Shown here piece by piece: positions 13,071-21,726 of a stretch of DNA of 64,000 nucleotides. A model generated the notes under the pieces. That model searched no databases. It saw only the letters and a program-made list of their open reading frames with translations, and was not told the origin of the DNA. The translations under genes and the position numbers were made by a program. This stretch comes from Mesobacterium pallidum (GTDB taxonomy: Bacteria; Pseudomonadota; Alphaproteobacteria; Rhodobacterales; Rhodobacteraceae), in NCBI RefSeq assembly GCF_019966535.1, contig NZ_JAIMID010000002.1, positions 124,001 to 188,000 on the forward strand, read 5' to 3'. Within the stretch, counting starts at the first letter, position 1. Every line of letters starts with the position of its first letter.

Positions 13071-14216
13071 ATGGCACTCGACCGCGACACCGCGCTGAAT
13101 TCCCTCGGCTTTCCCAAGCCGCCCTCCGAGACGCGCGTCGTCGTCGCCATGTCGGGCGGCGTCGATTCCTCGGTGGTCGCCGCGCAGCTGGCCGAGGAAG
13201 GTTATGACGTGGTGGGCGTGACCTTGCAGCTGTATGACCACGGCGCGGCGCTGGCCAAGAAGGGCGCCTGCTGCGCCGGGATCGACATCCACGACGCCCG
13301 CCGCGTGGCCGAAGAGATGGGCTTTCCGCACTATGTGCTCGACTACGAGAACATCTTCCAGGAGGCGGTGATCGAGGAGTTCGCCGACAGCTACCTGGGC
13401 GGCGCGACCCCCGTGCCCTGCATCCGCTGCAACGAGCGGGTCAAGTTCAAGGACCTGCTGGAAACCGCGCGCGATCTCGACGCCGATTGCATGGCGACGG
13501 GGCATTACATCCAGCGCAAGATGGGCGTGAATGGCCCCGAGCTGCATTCCGCCGCCGATGCGCGCCGCGACCAGAGCTATTTCCTGTTCTCGACCACGCC
13601 CGAGCAGCTCGAGTTCCTGCGCTTCCCGCTGGGCCACCTGCCGTCAAAGGACGCGACGCGCGCGCTGGCCGAGAAATACGGGCTGAGCGTCGCGGCAAAG
13701 CCCGACAGCCAGGACATCTGCTTCGTGCCCGACGGCAATTATGCCGGCGTGATCGAGAAACTGCGCCCCGGCGCGGCCGAGCCGGGCGAGATCGTCCATG
13801 CGGATGGCCGGGTGCTGGGCACGCATGAGGGCGTGATCCATTACACCATCGGCCAGCGTCGGGGGCTGGGCATCGGCGGGCTCAGCGATCCGCTGTATGT
13901 CGTGAAACTGGACGTGGACGCCAAACAGGTCGTAGTCGGCCCCAAGGAAATGCTGGCGACCCGGATCATCCCGGTGCGCGAGATCAACTGGCTGGGGGAT
14001 GCGCCCTTTACCTCGCAAACCGAATGGCACCTGTCGGTCAAGGTCCGCTCCACCCGTCCTCCGCGCGAGGCGATCCTGCGGCCGATTTCCGAGACCGAGG
14101 CAGAGGTCGAACTGCTGACCGCCGAGGAAGGCGTCAGCCCGGGCCAGGCCTGCGTCTTCTACGACCCGGCCAGCAGCCGCATCCACGGCGGCGGCTGGAT
14201 CTGGCGCGGCTACTGA
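13071..14216 (+). CDS. mnmA: tRNA-specific 2-thiouridylase MnmA
   Basis: MnmA inserts the 2-thio group into wobble uridine 34 of Lys, Glu and Gln tRNAs. The 381-residue product has the PP-loop SGGVDSS at 28-34. The catalytic cysteines are expected at C117 ([14 protein letters not shown]) and C217 ([14 protein letters not shown]). The family motif [13 protein letters not shown] follows, and the C-terminal beta-barrel ends in SRIHGGGWI. The ATG at 13071 fits the family start. It converges on the Hint gene with only three bases between the stops. Confidence 0.96.
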   Translation: MALDRDTALNSLGFPKPPSETRVVVAMSGGVDSSVVAAQLAEEGYDVVGVTLQLYDHGAALAKKGACCAGIDIHDARRVAEEMGFPHYVLDYENIFQEAVIEEFADSYLGGATPVPCIRCNERVKFKDLLETARDLDADCMATGHYIQRKMGVNGPELHSAADARRDQSYFLFSTTPEQLEFLRFPLGHLPSKDATRALAEKYGLSVAAKPDSQDICFVPDGNYAGVIEKLRPGAAEPGEIVHADGRVLGTHEGVIHYTIGQRRGLGIGGLSDPLYVVKLDVDAKQVVVGPKEMLATRIIPVREINWLGDAPFTSQTEWHLSVKVRSTRPPREAILRPISETEAEVELLTAEEGVSPGQACVFYDPASSRIHGGGWIWRGY

Positions 14217-14219
14217 CCC

Positions 14220-14948
14220 CTAACGACCGGCGAGGATCTTGACGTCGGTCGCCGTCAGCGACACGCGGGCGGTCTTGTAGGTGCTCTCCCCGTCCTCGGT
14301 TTCCAGCTCGGGGAAGATCGCGAGGATCTCCTGCCGCTGATGCACGCCGAGGCCACCAAGGGCCAGGTCTCCGGGCTGGAAACTTTCCGACCAGGCGCCA
14401 TCGGCCACGATCAGCTCGTGCTGGTCGAAGAGGAAGTGGTAATAGGTCACGCCATCGGGCGCCGGGTCGGGCGTGATGCCTTCGAAGATCGTCAGGTGGG
14501 TGGCGGCGGCCAGCACCTCGTCCTCGCCGAACCACAGCTGGGTGCGGGCGTTCGATATCATCATCCGGTGCTGCGGCGACAGCCGCATGTCGCGCAACGG
14601 CAGCTGGTTGCCCAGCGCCCCGGCGGCGATGCGGACCGGGCGCAGGTCGGGGGCATAGGCCAACTCGGACGAGGTCAGGTGCCGCCGGCCGCACCAGCGG
14701 ACCGGCTGGTAGCCACGGTCGCGGGTCAGCACCAGGTCACCGGGGCCCAGGCTTTCGACCGGCATCTCGCCGCGGATGGTCTTGATCCGGGTGCCGGCCG
14801 TGAAACACGGCGTCACCAGGTCGCGCGCCTTGGGAAGGCCGGACGAGGTCGGGTCGGTCAAGACAGGACTGGACAAGGCACACGCTCCCACACGGCGTCC
14901 CGGGGCGTCCTCCCGGATCGGGCCAATATGACCACGCAATCCGGGCAA
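14220..14948 (-). CDS. Stand-alone Hint-domain protein (paralogue of the next gene's C-terminus)
   Basis: The up to 242-residue product is almost entirely one Hint (hedgehog/intein) domain. It begins at CFTAGTRIKTIRGEMPVE (Cys at residue 48 from the first start) and includes LGPGDLVLTRDRGYQPVRW. The second block is LSPQHRMMIS, followed by FDQHELIVADGAWSESFQPG. The C-terminal third closely resembles the end of the neighbouring 1147-residue RTX/Hint protein. No ATG is available: TTG 14948, GTG 14891 and TTG 14876 are possible starts, and GGGAGGA favours GTG 14891. No signal peptide is seen. Such domains can self-cleave or transfer to a nucleophile; activity here is unproven. Confidence 0.8.
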   Translation of the reverse strand: MPGLRGHIGPIREDAPGRRVGACALSSPVLTDPTSSGLPKARDLVTPCFTAGTRIKTIRGEMPVESLGPGDLVLTRDRGYQPVRWCGRRHLTSSELAYAPDLRPVRIAAGALGNQLPLRDMRLSPQHRMMISNARTQLWFGEDEVLAAATHLTIFEGITPDPAPDGVTYYHFLFDQHELIVADGAWSESFQPGDLALGGLGVHQRQEILAIFPELETEDGESTYKTARVSLTATDVKILAGR

Positions 14949-15160
14949 GATTAAGGCAAAACCTGAGAAACTTCCCGGAACTCACGGAAAAGTATCAATT
15001 TTTCGTTCGACCGATAAATCGCAAGACGGCCGGGGACTTGGCTGCCCCCGGCCGGTTTTCGTGCGCATGTCTGACTTTTGCCCCCCACGCGCACGGCTGC
15101 ATATTCCGTCATGCGCGACGCAGCAGGCCCTGGCCCCCACGGCCAGACCTGGTGCGGTGT

Positions 15161-15182
15161 GCGCATCCCTTGCGGGATGCGC
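15161..15182. terminator. Perfect 9-bp hairpin after the RTX/Hint gene
   Basis: GCGCATCCC / GGGATGCGC with a four-base loop lies 12 bp past the stop of the large RTX/Hint gene. There is no T-run, so it may be a processing or stabilising hairpin. A second stem (GGCCGGGG / CCCCGGCC, 15028-15053) lies further on in the same 245-bp gap. Confidence 0.45.
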
Positions 15183-15193
15183 AGCAAGGGGCG

Positions 15194-18100
15194 TTACTTG
15201 ATCAGCAGTTTCGCCTCGTGCTTCTTCAGCGACCGGCGGGCGGCGGCATAGGCCTCGATGCCCTCCTGGGTCTTCAGCTCGGGGAACAGCTCGAGGATCT
15301 CCGAGCGCTGCGAGTTGCCGATGCCGTCCAGCGTATAATGGCCGGGCTGGAAGCTTTCCGTCCAGGCGCCGTTCGACAGCACGACCTCGTGCTGGTCGAA
15401 CATGAAGTGGACGTATTCGACACCCAGCGTGCCCACCTCGTCGACCCCTTCGAGACCGGTCAGGTGCTTGGCCGCGACCAGCACTTCGCGTTCCTCGAAG
15501 TAGAGCGCCGATTTCTCGTTGTTGACGAGAATGCGGTGGTTGGGGCTGACCAGCATGTCATGCTCGGGCAGGTTCTCGCCCAGCGACCCGGCCTGGACCA
15601 GGATCGGCCGCAGGTGCGGATTGCGCGCCAGCTCGTGGCCGGTCAGCTTCTTGCGGCCGTACCAACGGATCTCCTGGATGCCGTTGTCCCGGGTGATGAT
15701 CCGGTCGCCTTCGCGCAGCTCTTCCACCAACCGTTCGCCGATCGGGGTCGCGATCACCGTGCCGGGCGTGAAGCAGGGCATGATGATGTTCTCGATCTCG
15801 ACGAAATCCGCCTGGCCCAGCAGCGCACCGTCGTCGCCGAAGAACTCGACAAAGCCGTCTTCGCGGTCGGCTGAGGTGTAGGTCACGCTGAGCGAGCCGC
15901 CGGTCGGAACCGAGTTCGACAGGTCGAGCGTGTCGTAATCCTCGGGCTCGCCGTCGCTGTCACGGACACCGGCCGGGCCGCCGCCACCGTCGATCTGGTC
16001 GCCCACCGACGCCCCGTCGAAGAAGTCGCGGTTGTCGCCGCCCGACATGGTGTCCGCGCCGTCGCCGCCGATCAGGGTGTCGTCACCGCCCCCGCCGACC
16101 AGGCTGTCTTCGTCGATGCCGCCGTCAAGGATGTCGTTGCCCGACCCGCCCAGCAGCGTGTCATCGTCGTCGCCGCCGATGATCGTGTCATCGCCAAGCC
16201 CGCCGATCAGGCTGTCGCGGTCGTTCTCGGGGACCGGGTCGAACCCGTCCACGATCTCGAGCGCGATCGGGGCCGAGCCGTCGATGTAGTCGTTGTCCTG
16301 GCCGCCGTCGATCGTGTCGGACCCGTGCCCGCCCAGCAGCGAGTCGTCGCCCTGGTTGCCGGTGATGAAGTCGTCGTCGATCCCCGCGTCGACCGTGTCG
16401 TTGCCCTGGCCGCCGTCGATGGTGTCATCGTCGTCGCCGGTCATGATCAGGTCGTCGCCCTGCCCGCCCTGGACGCTGTCGCGGCCATCGTCGGTGTTGG
16501 GGTCGCTGTCGAAGCCCAGGACCGGGAAGAACGGATCGTCGCCGGCGTAGTTCGAGAAGGTGTCGAAGCCCGCGATGATCGTGTCGTTGCCGCCGCCGCC
16601 GTCGATGGTATCGGCGCCCTGCACGTCGACGATGTAATCGTCGCCCAGGTTGCCCTGCACCAGGTCGTCGTCGATGCCCGGCAGGATCGTGTCGTCGCCG
16701 TCGCCGCCCACGATGGTGTCGGCATCGTCGCCGGTGTCGATCACGTCCGCTCCGCCGGTGCCGGTGACATCGTCAAGGTCGTCCAGCGGATCCGGGTCCT
16801 CGTCCAGCCCGTCGAACGGGTCGAGCGCCTGCAGCGAGGGATCGACGGGGAAGATATCGGTGTCGATCCGGCCCTCGTCGCCGCCGCCGGTCTCGGACAC
16901 GGTGACGGTGACCGACGCGGTGTCGGTGCCGCCATTGCCGTCGCTGACGGTGTATTCGAAGGTGTCATCCCCCAGGAAGCCGGTGTTCGGCGTGTAGAGG
17001 ATGGTGCCATCGGGCAGGATCGACGCGGTGCCGTTGGCCGGGGTGGTGACCGCGGTCACGGTCAGCGGGTCGCCGTCCGGATCGGTGTCGTTGCCCAGCA
17101 CGTCGACCACGATCGGCGTCATCGGGTAGGTGGTGTCGGTGTCGTCGGTCGCGACCGGCGGCTCGTTCTCGCCCGCGGTCACGGTGACGATCACGCGGCC
17201 GATGTCCGTGCCGCCGTTGCCGTCATCGACGGTGTAGGTGATCGTGTCCTCTCCGGTGAAGCCGGTGTCGGGCGTGTAATCGATCGTGCCATCGGGGTTG
17301 ATCGTCGCGGTGCCGTTGACCGGGTCGCTGACGTCGGTCACGGTCAGCGGGTCGCCATCCGGGTCGGTGTCGTTGTCGAGAACGGGGATCGTGACCGTCT
17401 CGTCCTCGGGCGTGGTGGCCGCGTCGTCGAAGGCGACGGGATCGCCGTTGCCGTCGGTCACGGTGACAACGACCTGGGCGGTGTCGGTGCCGCCGTTGCC
17501 GTCATCGACAGTGTAGGTGATCGTGTCCTCGCCGGTGAAACCGGTGTCGGGCGTGTAGTCGATCGTGCCATCGGGGTTGATGGTCACGGTGCCGTTGGGC
17601 GAATCCGCATCCGTCACCGTCAGCGGGTCGCCATCCGGGTCGGTGTCGTTGTCCAGCACCGGGATCGTGACCGTCTCGCCCTCGGGCGTGGTCGCGGTGT
17701 CGTCGTTGGCCTCGGGGTCGTTGTTCGGGTTGAACACGTTGATCGTGACCACGGCGCTGTCGGTCAGCCCGTCCGGGTCGGTGATCGTGTAGTTGATCGT
17801 GTCGGTGCCGGTGAAGCCGACGGGCGGGGTATAGTCCAGCGTGCCATCGGGATTGACGGTCACGGTGCCGCCCCCGGTCGAGGTCGCCTCGGTCACCGAG
17901 ATCGGGTCGCCGTCCGGGTCACTGTCGTTGGCCAGCACCGCGATGGTCGCCACGCTGTCCATCGGCACGTCGGCCATGTCGTCGACGGCATCGGGCGCCT
18001 CGTTGACATCCGCATCGACGGTCGAGAAATGCAGGTCCGAGATCAGCGCGCCCTGCTCGCCCGTGCCGCCGTTGGCGTACTGGAACTCGATCCGGGCCAC

Positions 18101-18637
18101 CGGGCCGTCGATCGAGATCAGGGTCGAGGAGTTGGCCGCTTCCCAGTCGGTGGTGACGTTGCCGTCCAGCGTGTTGCCGGTCAGGCCCACGTCCGCGCCG
18201 GGGGTGAAGGTCACCGGGACCTCGTTGCCGTCGGCGTCGTAGGCGACGATGGTCAGGTAATCTTCCCAGGTCTCGCCCGCGCTTTCGGCCAGGTCACCGC
18301 CGGTGCCGGCGTCCACGTCTTCCACGCGGAACGTGACGTTCTGCACCTCGTCGCCGTACAGCGGGTCGGCGGACGAGAAATTGATGACCGTCGCCGAGGT
18401 ATCGGTGACGGTACCGGCATCGCCGCCCTCTCCGAACACCTTGAGGAAGGAGTTGGGCGAGAACGGCTCGCCATCGGCCACGTAGCCAAATGCATTGAAG
18501 GTGAATGCCTGGGCGGAGGCATCCAGCGGGGTGAACCCGACCTCGACCTCGACACCGCCTGCATCGACAGATTGCACGGCGCCCATGTCGGTTCCGTAGC
18601 TGCCAAACAAGCCCCAGCTAAAAATAAGATCAGCCAT
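15194..18637 (-). CDS. Large secreted-type protein with cadherin-like repeats, RTX repeats and a C-terminal Hint domain
   Basis: The 1147-residue acidic protein starts MADLIFSWGLFGSYG, with AAGGG eight bases upstream. Residues 1-205 form an unassigned N-terminal domain. Four tandem Ig/cadherin-like repeats follow (about 210-590), marked by NDTDPDGDPLTVT and FTGEDTITYTVDDGNGGTD. RTX-type calcium-binding nonapeptides (GGxGxDxI pattern) occupy about 630-890. A Hint domain starts at C955 (CFTPGTVIATPIGERLVEEL), with SPNHRIL and FDQHEVVLSNGAWTESFQPG. There is no Sec signal, so type I secretion is likely, but the Hint domain occupies the place of the usual C-terminal export signal. Two repeats are nearly identical at the DNA level, suggesting recent duplication. 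Adhesion or surface function is inferred only. Confidence 0.88.
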   Translation of the reverse strand: MADLIFSWGLFGSYGTDMGAVQSVDAGGVEVEVGFTPLDASAQAFTFNAFGYVADGEPFSPNSFLKVFGEGGDAGTVTDTSATVINFSSADPLYGDEVQNVTFRVEDVDAGTGGDLAESAGETWEDYLTIVAYDADGNEVPVTFTPGADVGLTGNTLDGNVTTDWEAANSSTLISIDGPVARIEFQYANGGTGEQGALISDLHFSTVDADVNEAPDAVDDMADVPMDSVATIAVLANDSDPDGDPISVTEATSTGGGTVTVNPDGTLDYTPPVGFTGTDTINYTITDPDGLTDSAVVTINVFNPNNDPEANDDTATTPEGETVTIPVLDNDTDPDGDPLTVTDADSPNGTVTINPDGTIDYTPDTGFTGEDTITYTVDDGNGGTDTAQVVVTVTDGNGDPVAFDDAATTPEDETVTIPVLDNDTDPDGDPLTVTDVSDPVNGTATINPDGTIDYTPDTGFTGEDTITYTVDDGNGGTDIGRVIVTVTAGENEPPVATDDTDTTYPMTPIVVDVLGNDTDPDGDPLTVTAVTTPANGTASILPDGTILYTPNTGFLGDDTFEYTVSDGNGGTDTASVTVTVSETGGGDEGRIDTDIFPVDPSLQALDPFDGLDEDPDPLDDLDDVTGTGGADVIDTGDDADTIVGGDGDDTILPGIDDDLVQGNLGDDYIVDVQGADTIDGGGGNDTIIAGFDTFSNYAGDDPFFPVLGFDSDPNTDDGRDSVQGGQGDDLIMTGDDDDTIDGGQGNDTVDAGIDDDFITGNQGDDSLLGGHGSDTIDGGQDNDYIDGSAPIALEIVDGFDPVPENDRDSLIGGLGDDTIIGGDDDDTLLGGSGNDILDGGIDEDSLVGGGGDDTLIGGDGADTMSGGDNRDFFDGASVGDQIDGGGGPAGVRDSDGEPEDYDTLDLSNSVPTGGSLSVTYTSADREDGFVEFFGDDGALLGQADFVEIENIIMPCFTPGTVIATPIGERLVEELREGDRIITRDNGIQEIRWYGRKKLTGHELARNPHLRPILVQAGSLGENLPEHDMLVSPNHRILVNNEKSALYFEEREVLVAAKHLTGLEGVDEVGTLGVEYVHFMFDQHEVVLSNGAWTESFQPGHYTLDGIGNSQRSEILELFPELKTQEGIEAYAAARRSLKKHEAKLLIK

Positions 18638-19327
18638 CTCAACGACCCTTTTCCACTTGCACCCGGGACAGACCCGGACCGCGTCATCGGCGGTGGCGGT
18701 GCGACGCGCACCACCGATTTTTCGTTCCATTCGGCCATGCCAACGCGGGAACAAGGGTCTGTGACAGCTGCGCATGTCCTGTCGGAAACGCGTGGCAGCT
18801 GTGCGCAAGGACGCATCCGGCGAAACGCCAGGCCCTCTCGCACCCTTGCACCCATGCGGATGCATAACGGTTCAGTGGCCGCCCCCGTGGCCAGCAGATT
18901 TAACCCCCCAGTTGGGCTGGCACCTTGATACCCCTCGGCCCGCTCCGCCACAAAGCGGAAAATGACAGGAATGGGGCAGACTGACCGCCGAAGTCCCTTG
19001 GATTCCGTCACAATCCCCGGCATGGGCAACAATTGTAAAACCGCCATTGTTTCCGGTTTCCTTCGAATTTTGGGTAAATTCGACCGAGGCCAGGGGGGCG
19101 ATCCAACCGAACCGGCCGGAATCCGCCGCTCTGCCCCGCGGGCTGTTCGCGGGCCTGAAACAATGGCGTCGGCCCGGAATGTGGCACGAATTGGGCGCCT
19201 CTCCGGGCGGCAGTCGCGGGCCGGATTATCCCGCCACGAGAAACAAACATGCCGATTGCACGTATTGAGGCCAGTCGCGGAAACAGCCACCGCAACGAAA
19301 CGCGAATCATTTTAGAAAAAATGTTGG
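18638..19327. other. 690-bp intergenic region between nagA and the RTX/Hint gene
   Basis: No convincing gene is seen in either strand. The right part is less GC-rich than its surroundings and carries a perfect 12-bp inverted repeat: CGCCATTGTTTC (19042-19053) and GAAACAATGGCG (19157-19168). A palindrome AACAATTGT lies just left of the first arm. The region must hold the promoter of the RTX/Hint gene and probably regulator sites. Confidence 0.5.
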
Positions 19328-20446
19328 TTAACGCGCCGCGCGGCCGGACACACGGTGCAGGCCGCCATCCGGTGCCAGGCAGATCACCGGCGCCGAAAGG
19401 CCCGGCGCCAGCCGGCCGAGGTCGTCGCGACCGATCAGCGCAGCCGGACGGCGGGTGGCCATGGCCAGCACCTCGGGCAGCGGCCAGCCGACATCGCCGG
19501 TCATCACCGCGATGGCGCGGGCAAGGTCGAGGTCGGCCCCCGCCAGCGTGCCATCGGCCAGCGTCAGCCGACCGCCCTGCCGCCGGATCTCGCGCCCGTC
19601 GAGCGTGAAGTCCGCCAGATCCGTCCCCGCCACGGCCATGGCGTCGCTGACCAGGAACGCCCCCTGCCCGCCCCGCGCCCTCAGCGCGATGCGCAGGGTG
19701 ACCGGGTCGACGTGGTGCCCGTCGGCGATGATCCCCATGGCGACATCCCCGTCCAGCGCAGCGCCGACGAGACCGGGCGCCCGGTGGCCAAGGCCCGACA
19801 TGGCGTTGAACAGATGCGTGACGCAGCGCGCCCCGGCGGCGAAGGCCGCCGTCGCACCGGCTTGGTCGCAGTCGCTGTGGCCCAGCGAGACCAGCACGCC
19901 CGCCCCCGCCAGCGCGGCGATCTGCACCGGGGTCGCGCTTTCCGGCGCGAGGGTGATCTTGAGGCACGGCAGCGCCCTGGCCGCGTCGAGGTAGGTCGCG
20001 AGATCCGCGTCCTCCATCGGCCGGATGAGGCGTTCGGAATGCGCCCCCTTGCGGCGCGGATCGAGGTGCGGCCCCTCGAGATGCAGACCCGCGATGCCCG
20101 GCACGCCCTGCCGGCACGCCTCGGTCGCGGCGGCGATGGCAGCGCTTGTGGTGGCGCGGTCGGCAGTGATCAACGTCGGCAGGATCGCGGCGCAGCCCAG
20201 CGCCATATGCGCCTCGGCCATGCGCCGCAGGGTGGCGACGGAGGGCGCATCGCCCAGCATCACGCCGCCGCCGCCGTTCACCTGCAGATCGACGAAACCG
20301 GGCATGAGGATGCCGGAGGTCTCTTCAGCCAGTGCATCGGTTTCCGGGCGGATCGCGGCGATCGTCTCGCCCTCCAGCACCAGCTCGTGGCCGTCCAGCA
20401 GGCGCTCGCCGTCAAAGATGCGCGCCCCGCGCAGCACCCGGCTCAT
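19328..20446 (-). CDS. nagA: N-acetylglucosamine-6-phosphate deacetylase
   Basis: NagA removes acetate from GlcNAc-6-phosphate in amino sugar and cell-wall recycling. The 372-residue product starts MSRVLRGARIFDGERLLDG and has the amidohydrolase motifs in order. These are LMPGFVDLQVNGGGGVML, GLHLEGPHLDPRRKGAH, LGHSDCDQAGA, CVTHLFNAMSGLGHRAPG, GIIADGHHVDP and LVSDAMAVAGTD. The ATG at 20446 overlaps the stop of the kinase gene by four bases, so the two are coupled. The pair suggests uptake or recycling of GlcNAc: kinase first, deacetylase second. Confidence 0.94.
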   Translation of the reverse strand: MSRVLRGARIFDGERLLDGHELVLEGETIAAIRPETDALAEETSGILMPGFVDLQVNGGGGVMLGDAPSVATLRRMAEAHMALGCAAILPTLITADRATTSAAIAAATEACRQGVPGIAGLHLEGPHLDPRRKGAHSERLIRPMEDADLATYLDAARALPCLKITLAPESATPVQIAALAGAGVLVSLGHSDCDQAGATAAFAAGARCVTHLFNAMSGLGHRAPGLVGAALDGDVAMGIIADGHHVDPVTLRIALRARGGQGAFLVSDAMAVAGTDLADFTLDGREIRRQGGRLTLADGTLAGADLDLARAIAVMTGDVGWPLPEVLAMATRRPAALIGRDDLGRLAPGLSAPVICLAPDGGLHRVSGRAAR

Positions 20447-21288
20447 GCGCGCCGCGCCAGGCTGAGCGCGCCGTCCAGCGGCCCGCCACCGGGCGGGCTG
20501 ACGGTCAGCTCCGGCATCTGCGCCTGCCACGAGGTCGCCAGCCCGCCCAGCCAGCAGAGCCTATGCCCCGGCACCCAGCCCAACGCACCCAGACCGCGCC
20601 GCAGGTAATCGGCGCCCTGGTCGAGGATCGCCCGTGCCGTCGGGTCCTCGGCCGTCTCGAAAACCAGCCCGGCATGTTGCGCCAGTTCGGAGGACCGCGC
20701 CGACATGGCCAAGGCGACCACGGCGTTCGCATCGCCGCACCGGGCCATCACGGCGCGGTAGAGCGCCCCCTCGGGCTCCAGCCCGTCCACCGCGCGCAGG
20801 CTCGCGGCCAGCGCCGCGCGGCCCAGCCAGGCGCCCGAGGCCTCGTCGCCCAGCACCACGCCCCAGCCGCCGATGTAACGCACCGCGCCACCCTGCTGCG
20901 CCGCCAGGAACGACCCGGTGCCGGTCGAGATCACGGCCCCATCGCCCGCGCCCAGCGCGCCGATCACGGTAGAAAGCCGGTCGTCCGAAACGCCCATCCG
21001 CCAGCCGGGAAAGCCGTCGCGGACCTGGGCCATGTGGGCGTCGGACAACACCCCGGCCAGCGCGAAATGCCAGGGCAGCGCCCCCAGCGCCGCGCCCGAA
21101 ACGCCCGCCTGTGCCGCCGCCTCGCGGATCGCCGCGCGGATGTTGGCCAGCGCCCCCGGCAGGTCGGCCGAGACATTGGCCGGCCCGCCCGTCGCCTCGT
21201 ACCTGTGGCCGGCGATCACCAGCGCCACGCGGCAGCCGGTGCCGCCGCCATCGACGGCGGCATGGTCAGGGATCGGAGCGTTGGTCAT
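20443..21288 (-). CDS. BadF/BadG-type N-acetylglucosamine kinase
   Basis: The 281-residue product belongs to the ASKHA superfamily, BadF/BadG/BcrA/BcrD branch. It has the phosphate-1 motif AAVDGGGTGCRVALV, ATGGPANV, the phosphate-2 motif GAVISTGTGSFLAA and GGWGVVLGDEASGAWLGR. Such kinases phosphorylate GlcNAc or glucosamine, and the overlap with nagA supports GlcNAc. The ATG at 21288 is preferred over an upstream TTG at 21306; neither has a good ribosome binding site. The gene begins 39 bp after the cueR stop and may be read through from the copper operon. Confidence 0.82.
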   Translation of the reverse strand: MTNAPIPDHAAVDGGGTGCRVALVIAGHRYEATGGPANVSADLPGALANIRAAIREAAAQAGVSGAALGALPWHFALAGVLSDAHMAQVRDGFPGWRMGVSDDRLSTVIGALGAGDGAVISTGTGSFLAAQQGGAVRYIGGWGVVLGDEASGAWLGRAALAASLRAVDGLEPEGALYRAVMARCGDANAVVALAMSARSSELAQHAGLVFETAEDPTARAILDQGADYLRRGLGALGWVPGHRLCWLGGLATSWQAQMPELTVSPPGGGPLDGALSLARRA

Positions 21289-21327
21289 AGGCGCACCAAG
21301 GCCCAAGCGCGGCCAAAGCGCAAGGGC

Positions 21328-21726
21328 TCAGGCGCGCGCCAGCCCGTCCGACAGGTCCGACAGGATCGGGCAATCGGGCCGGTCGTCGCCGTGGCAGGCG
21401 TGGACGAGATGCGCCAGCGTGTCCCGCATCTGCCTCAGCTCCGCCAACCGTACGTCGATCCGGGCCAGGTGATCCTCGGCCAGTTGCTTGACGTCGGCGC
21501 TGGCGCGATCCCGGTCGGCATAAAACGCCATCAGCTCGCGGCAATCCTCGATCGAGAACCCCAGTCCCCGCGCCCGGCCGATGAAGGCCAGCCGGTGCAG
21601 GTCGCTGTCGTCGCAGGCACGGTAGCCGTTGGACGACCGCTTGGGCTGGATCAGCCCGATGTCCTCGTAATATCGGATGGTCTTGGCGGGCAGCCCGCTG
21701 GCTTTTGCGACGTCCGAGATGTTCAT
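21328..21726 (-). CDS. cueR: Copper-responsive MerR-family regulator CueR
   Basis: The 132-residue product starts [20 protein letters not shown], the MerR helix-turn-helix, with the wing [17 protein letters not shown] long dimerisation helix follows. The metal-binding loop has C111 and C119 ([13 protein letters not shown]), the spacing and position of the two Cu(I) ligands of E. coli CueR. Its ATG overlaps the copA stop by four bases, so the regulator is transcribed with its target. The CueR-type promoter in front of copA would make this circuit self-regulating. Confidence 0.93.
   Translation of the reverse strand: MNISDVAKASGLPAKTIRYYEDIGLIQPKRSSNGYRACDDSDLHRLAFIGRARGLGFSIEDCRELMAFYADRDRASADVKQLAEDHLARIDVRLAELRQMRDTLAHLVHACHGDDRPDCPILSDLSDGLARA

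Noticed and set aside
16325..18928. Plus-strand open frame of over 800 codons
   Set aside because: It is the antisense of the cadherin and RTX repeats; its Val/Gly/Asp-rich product mirrors the repeats and has no family features.
18962..19315. Plus-strand frame of 117 codons in the gap before nagA
   Set aside because: Its composition is unlike a protein, no ribosome binding site precedes it, and no domain is recognisable.
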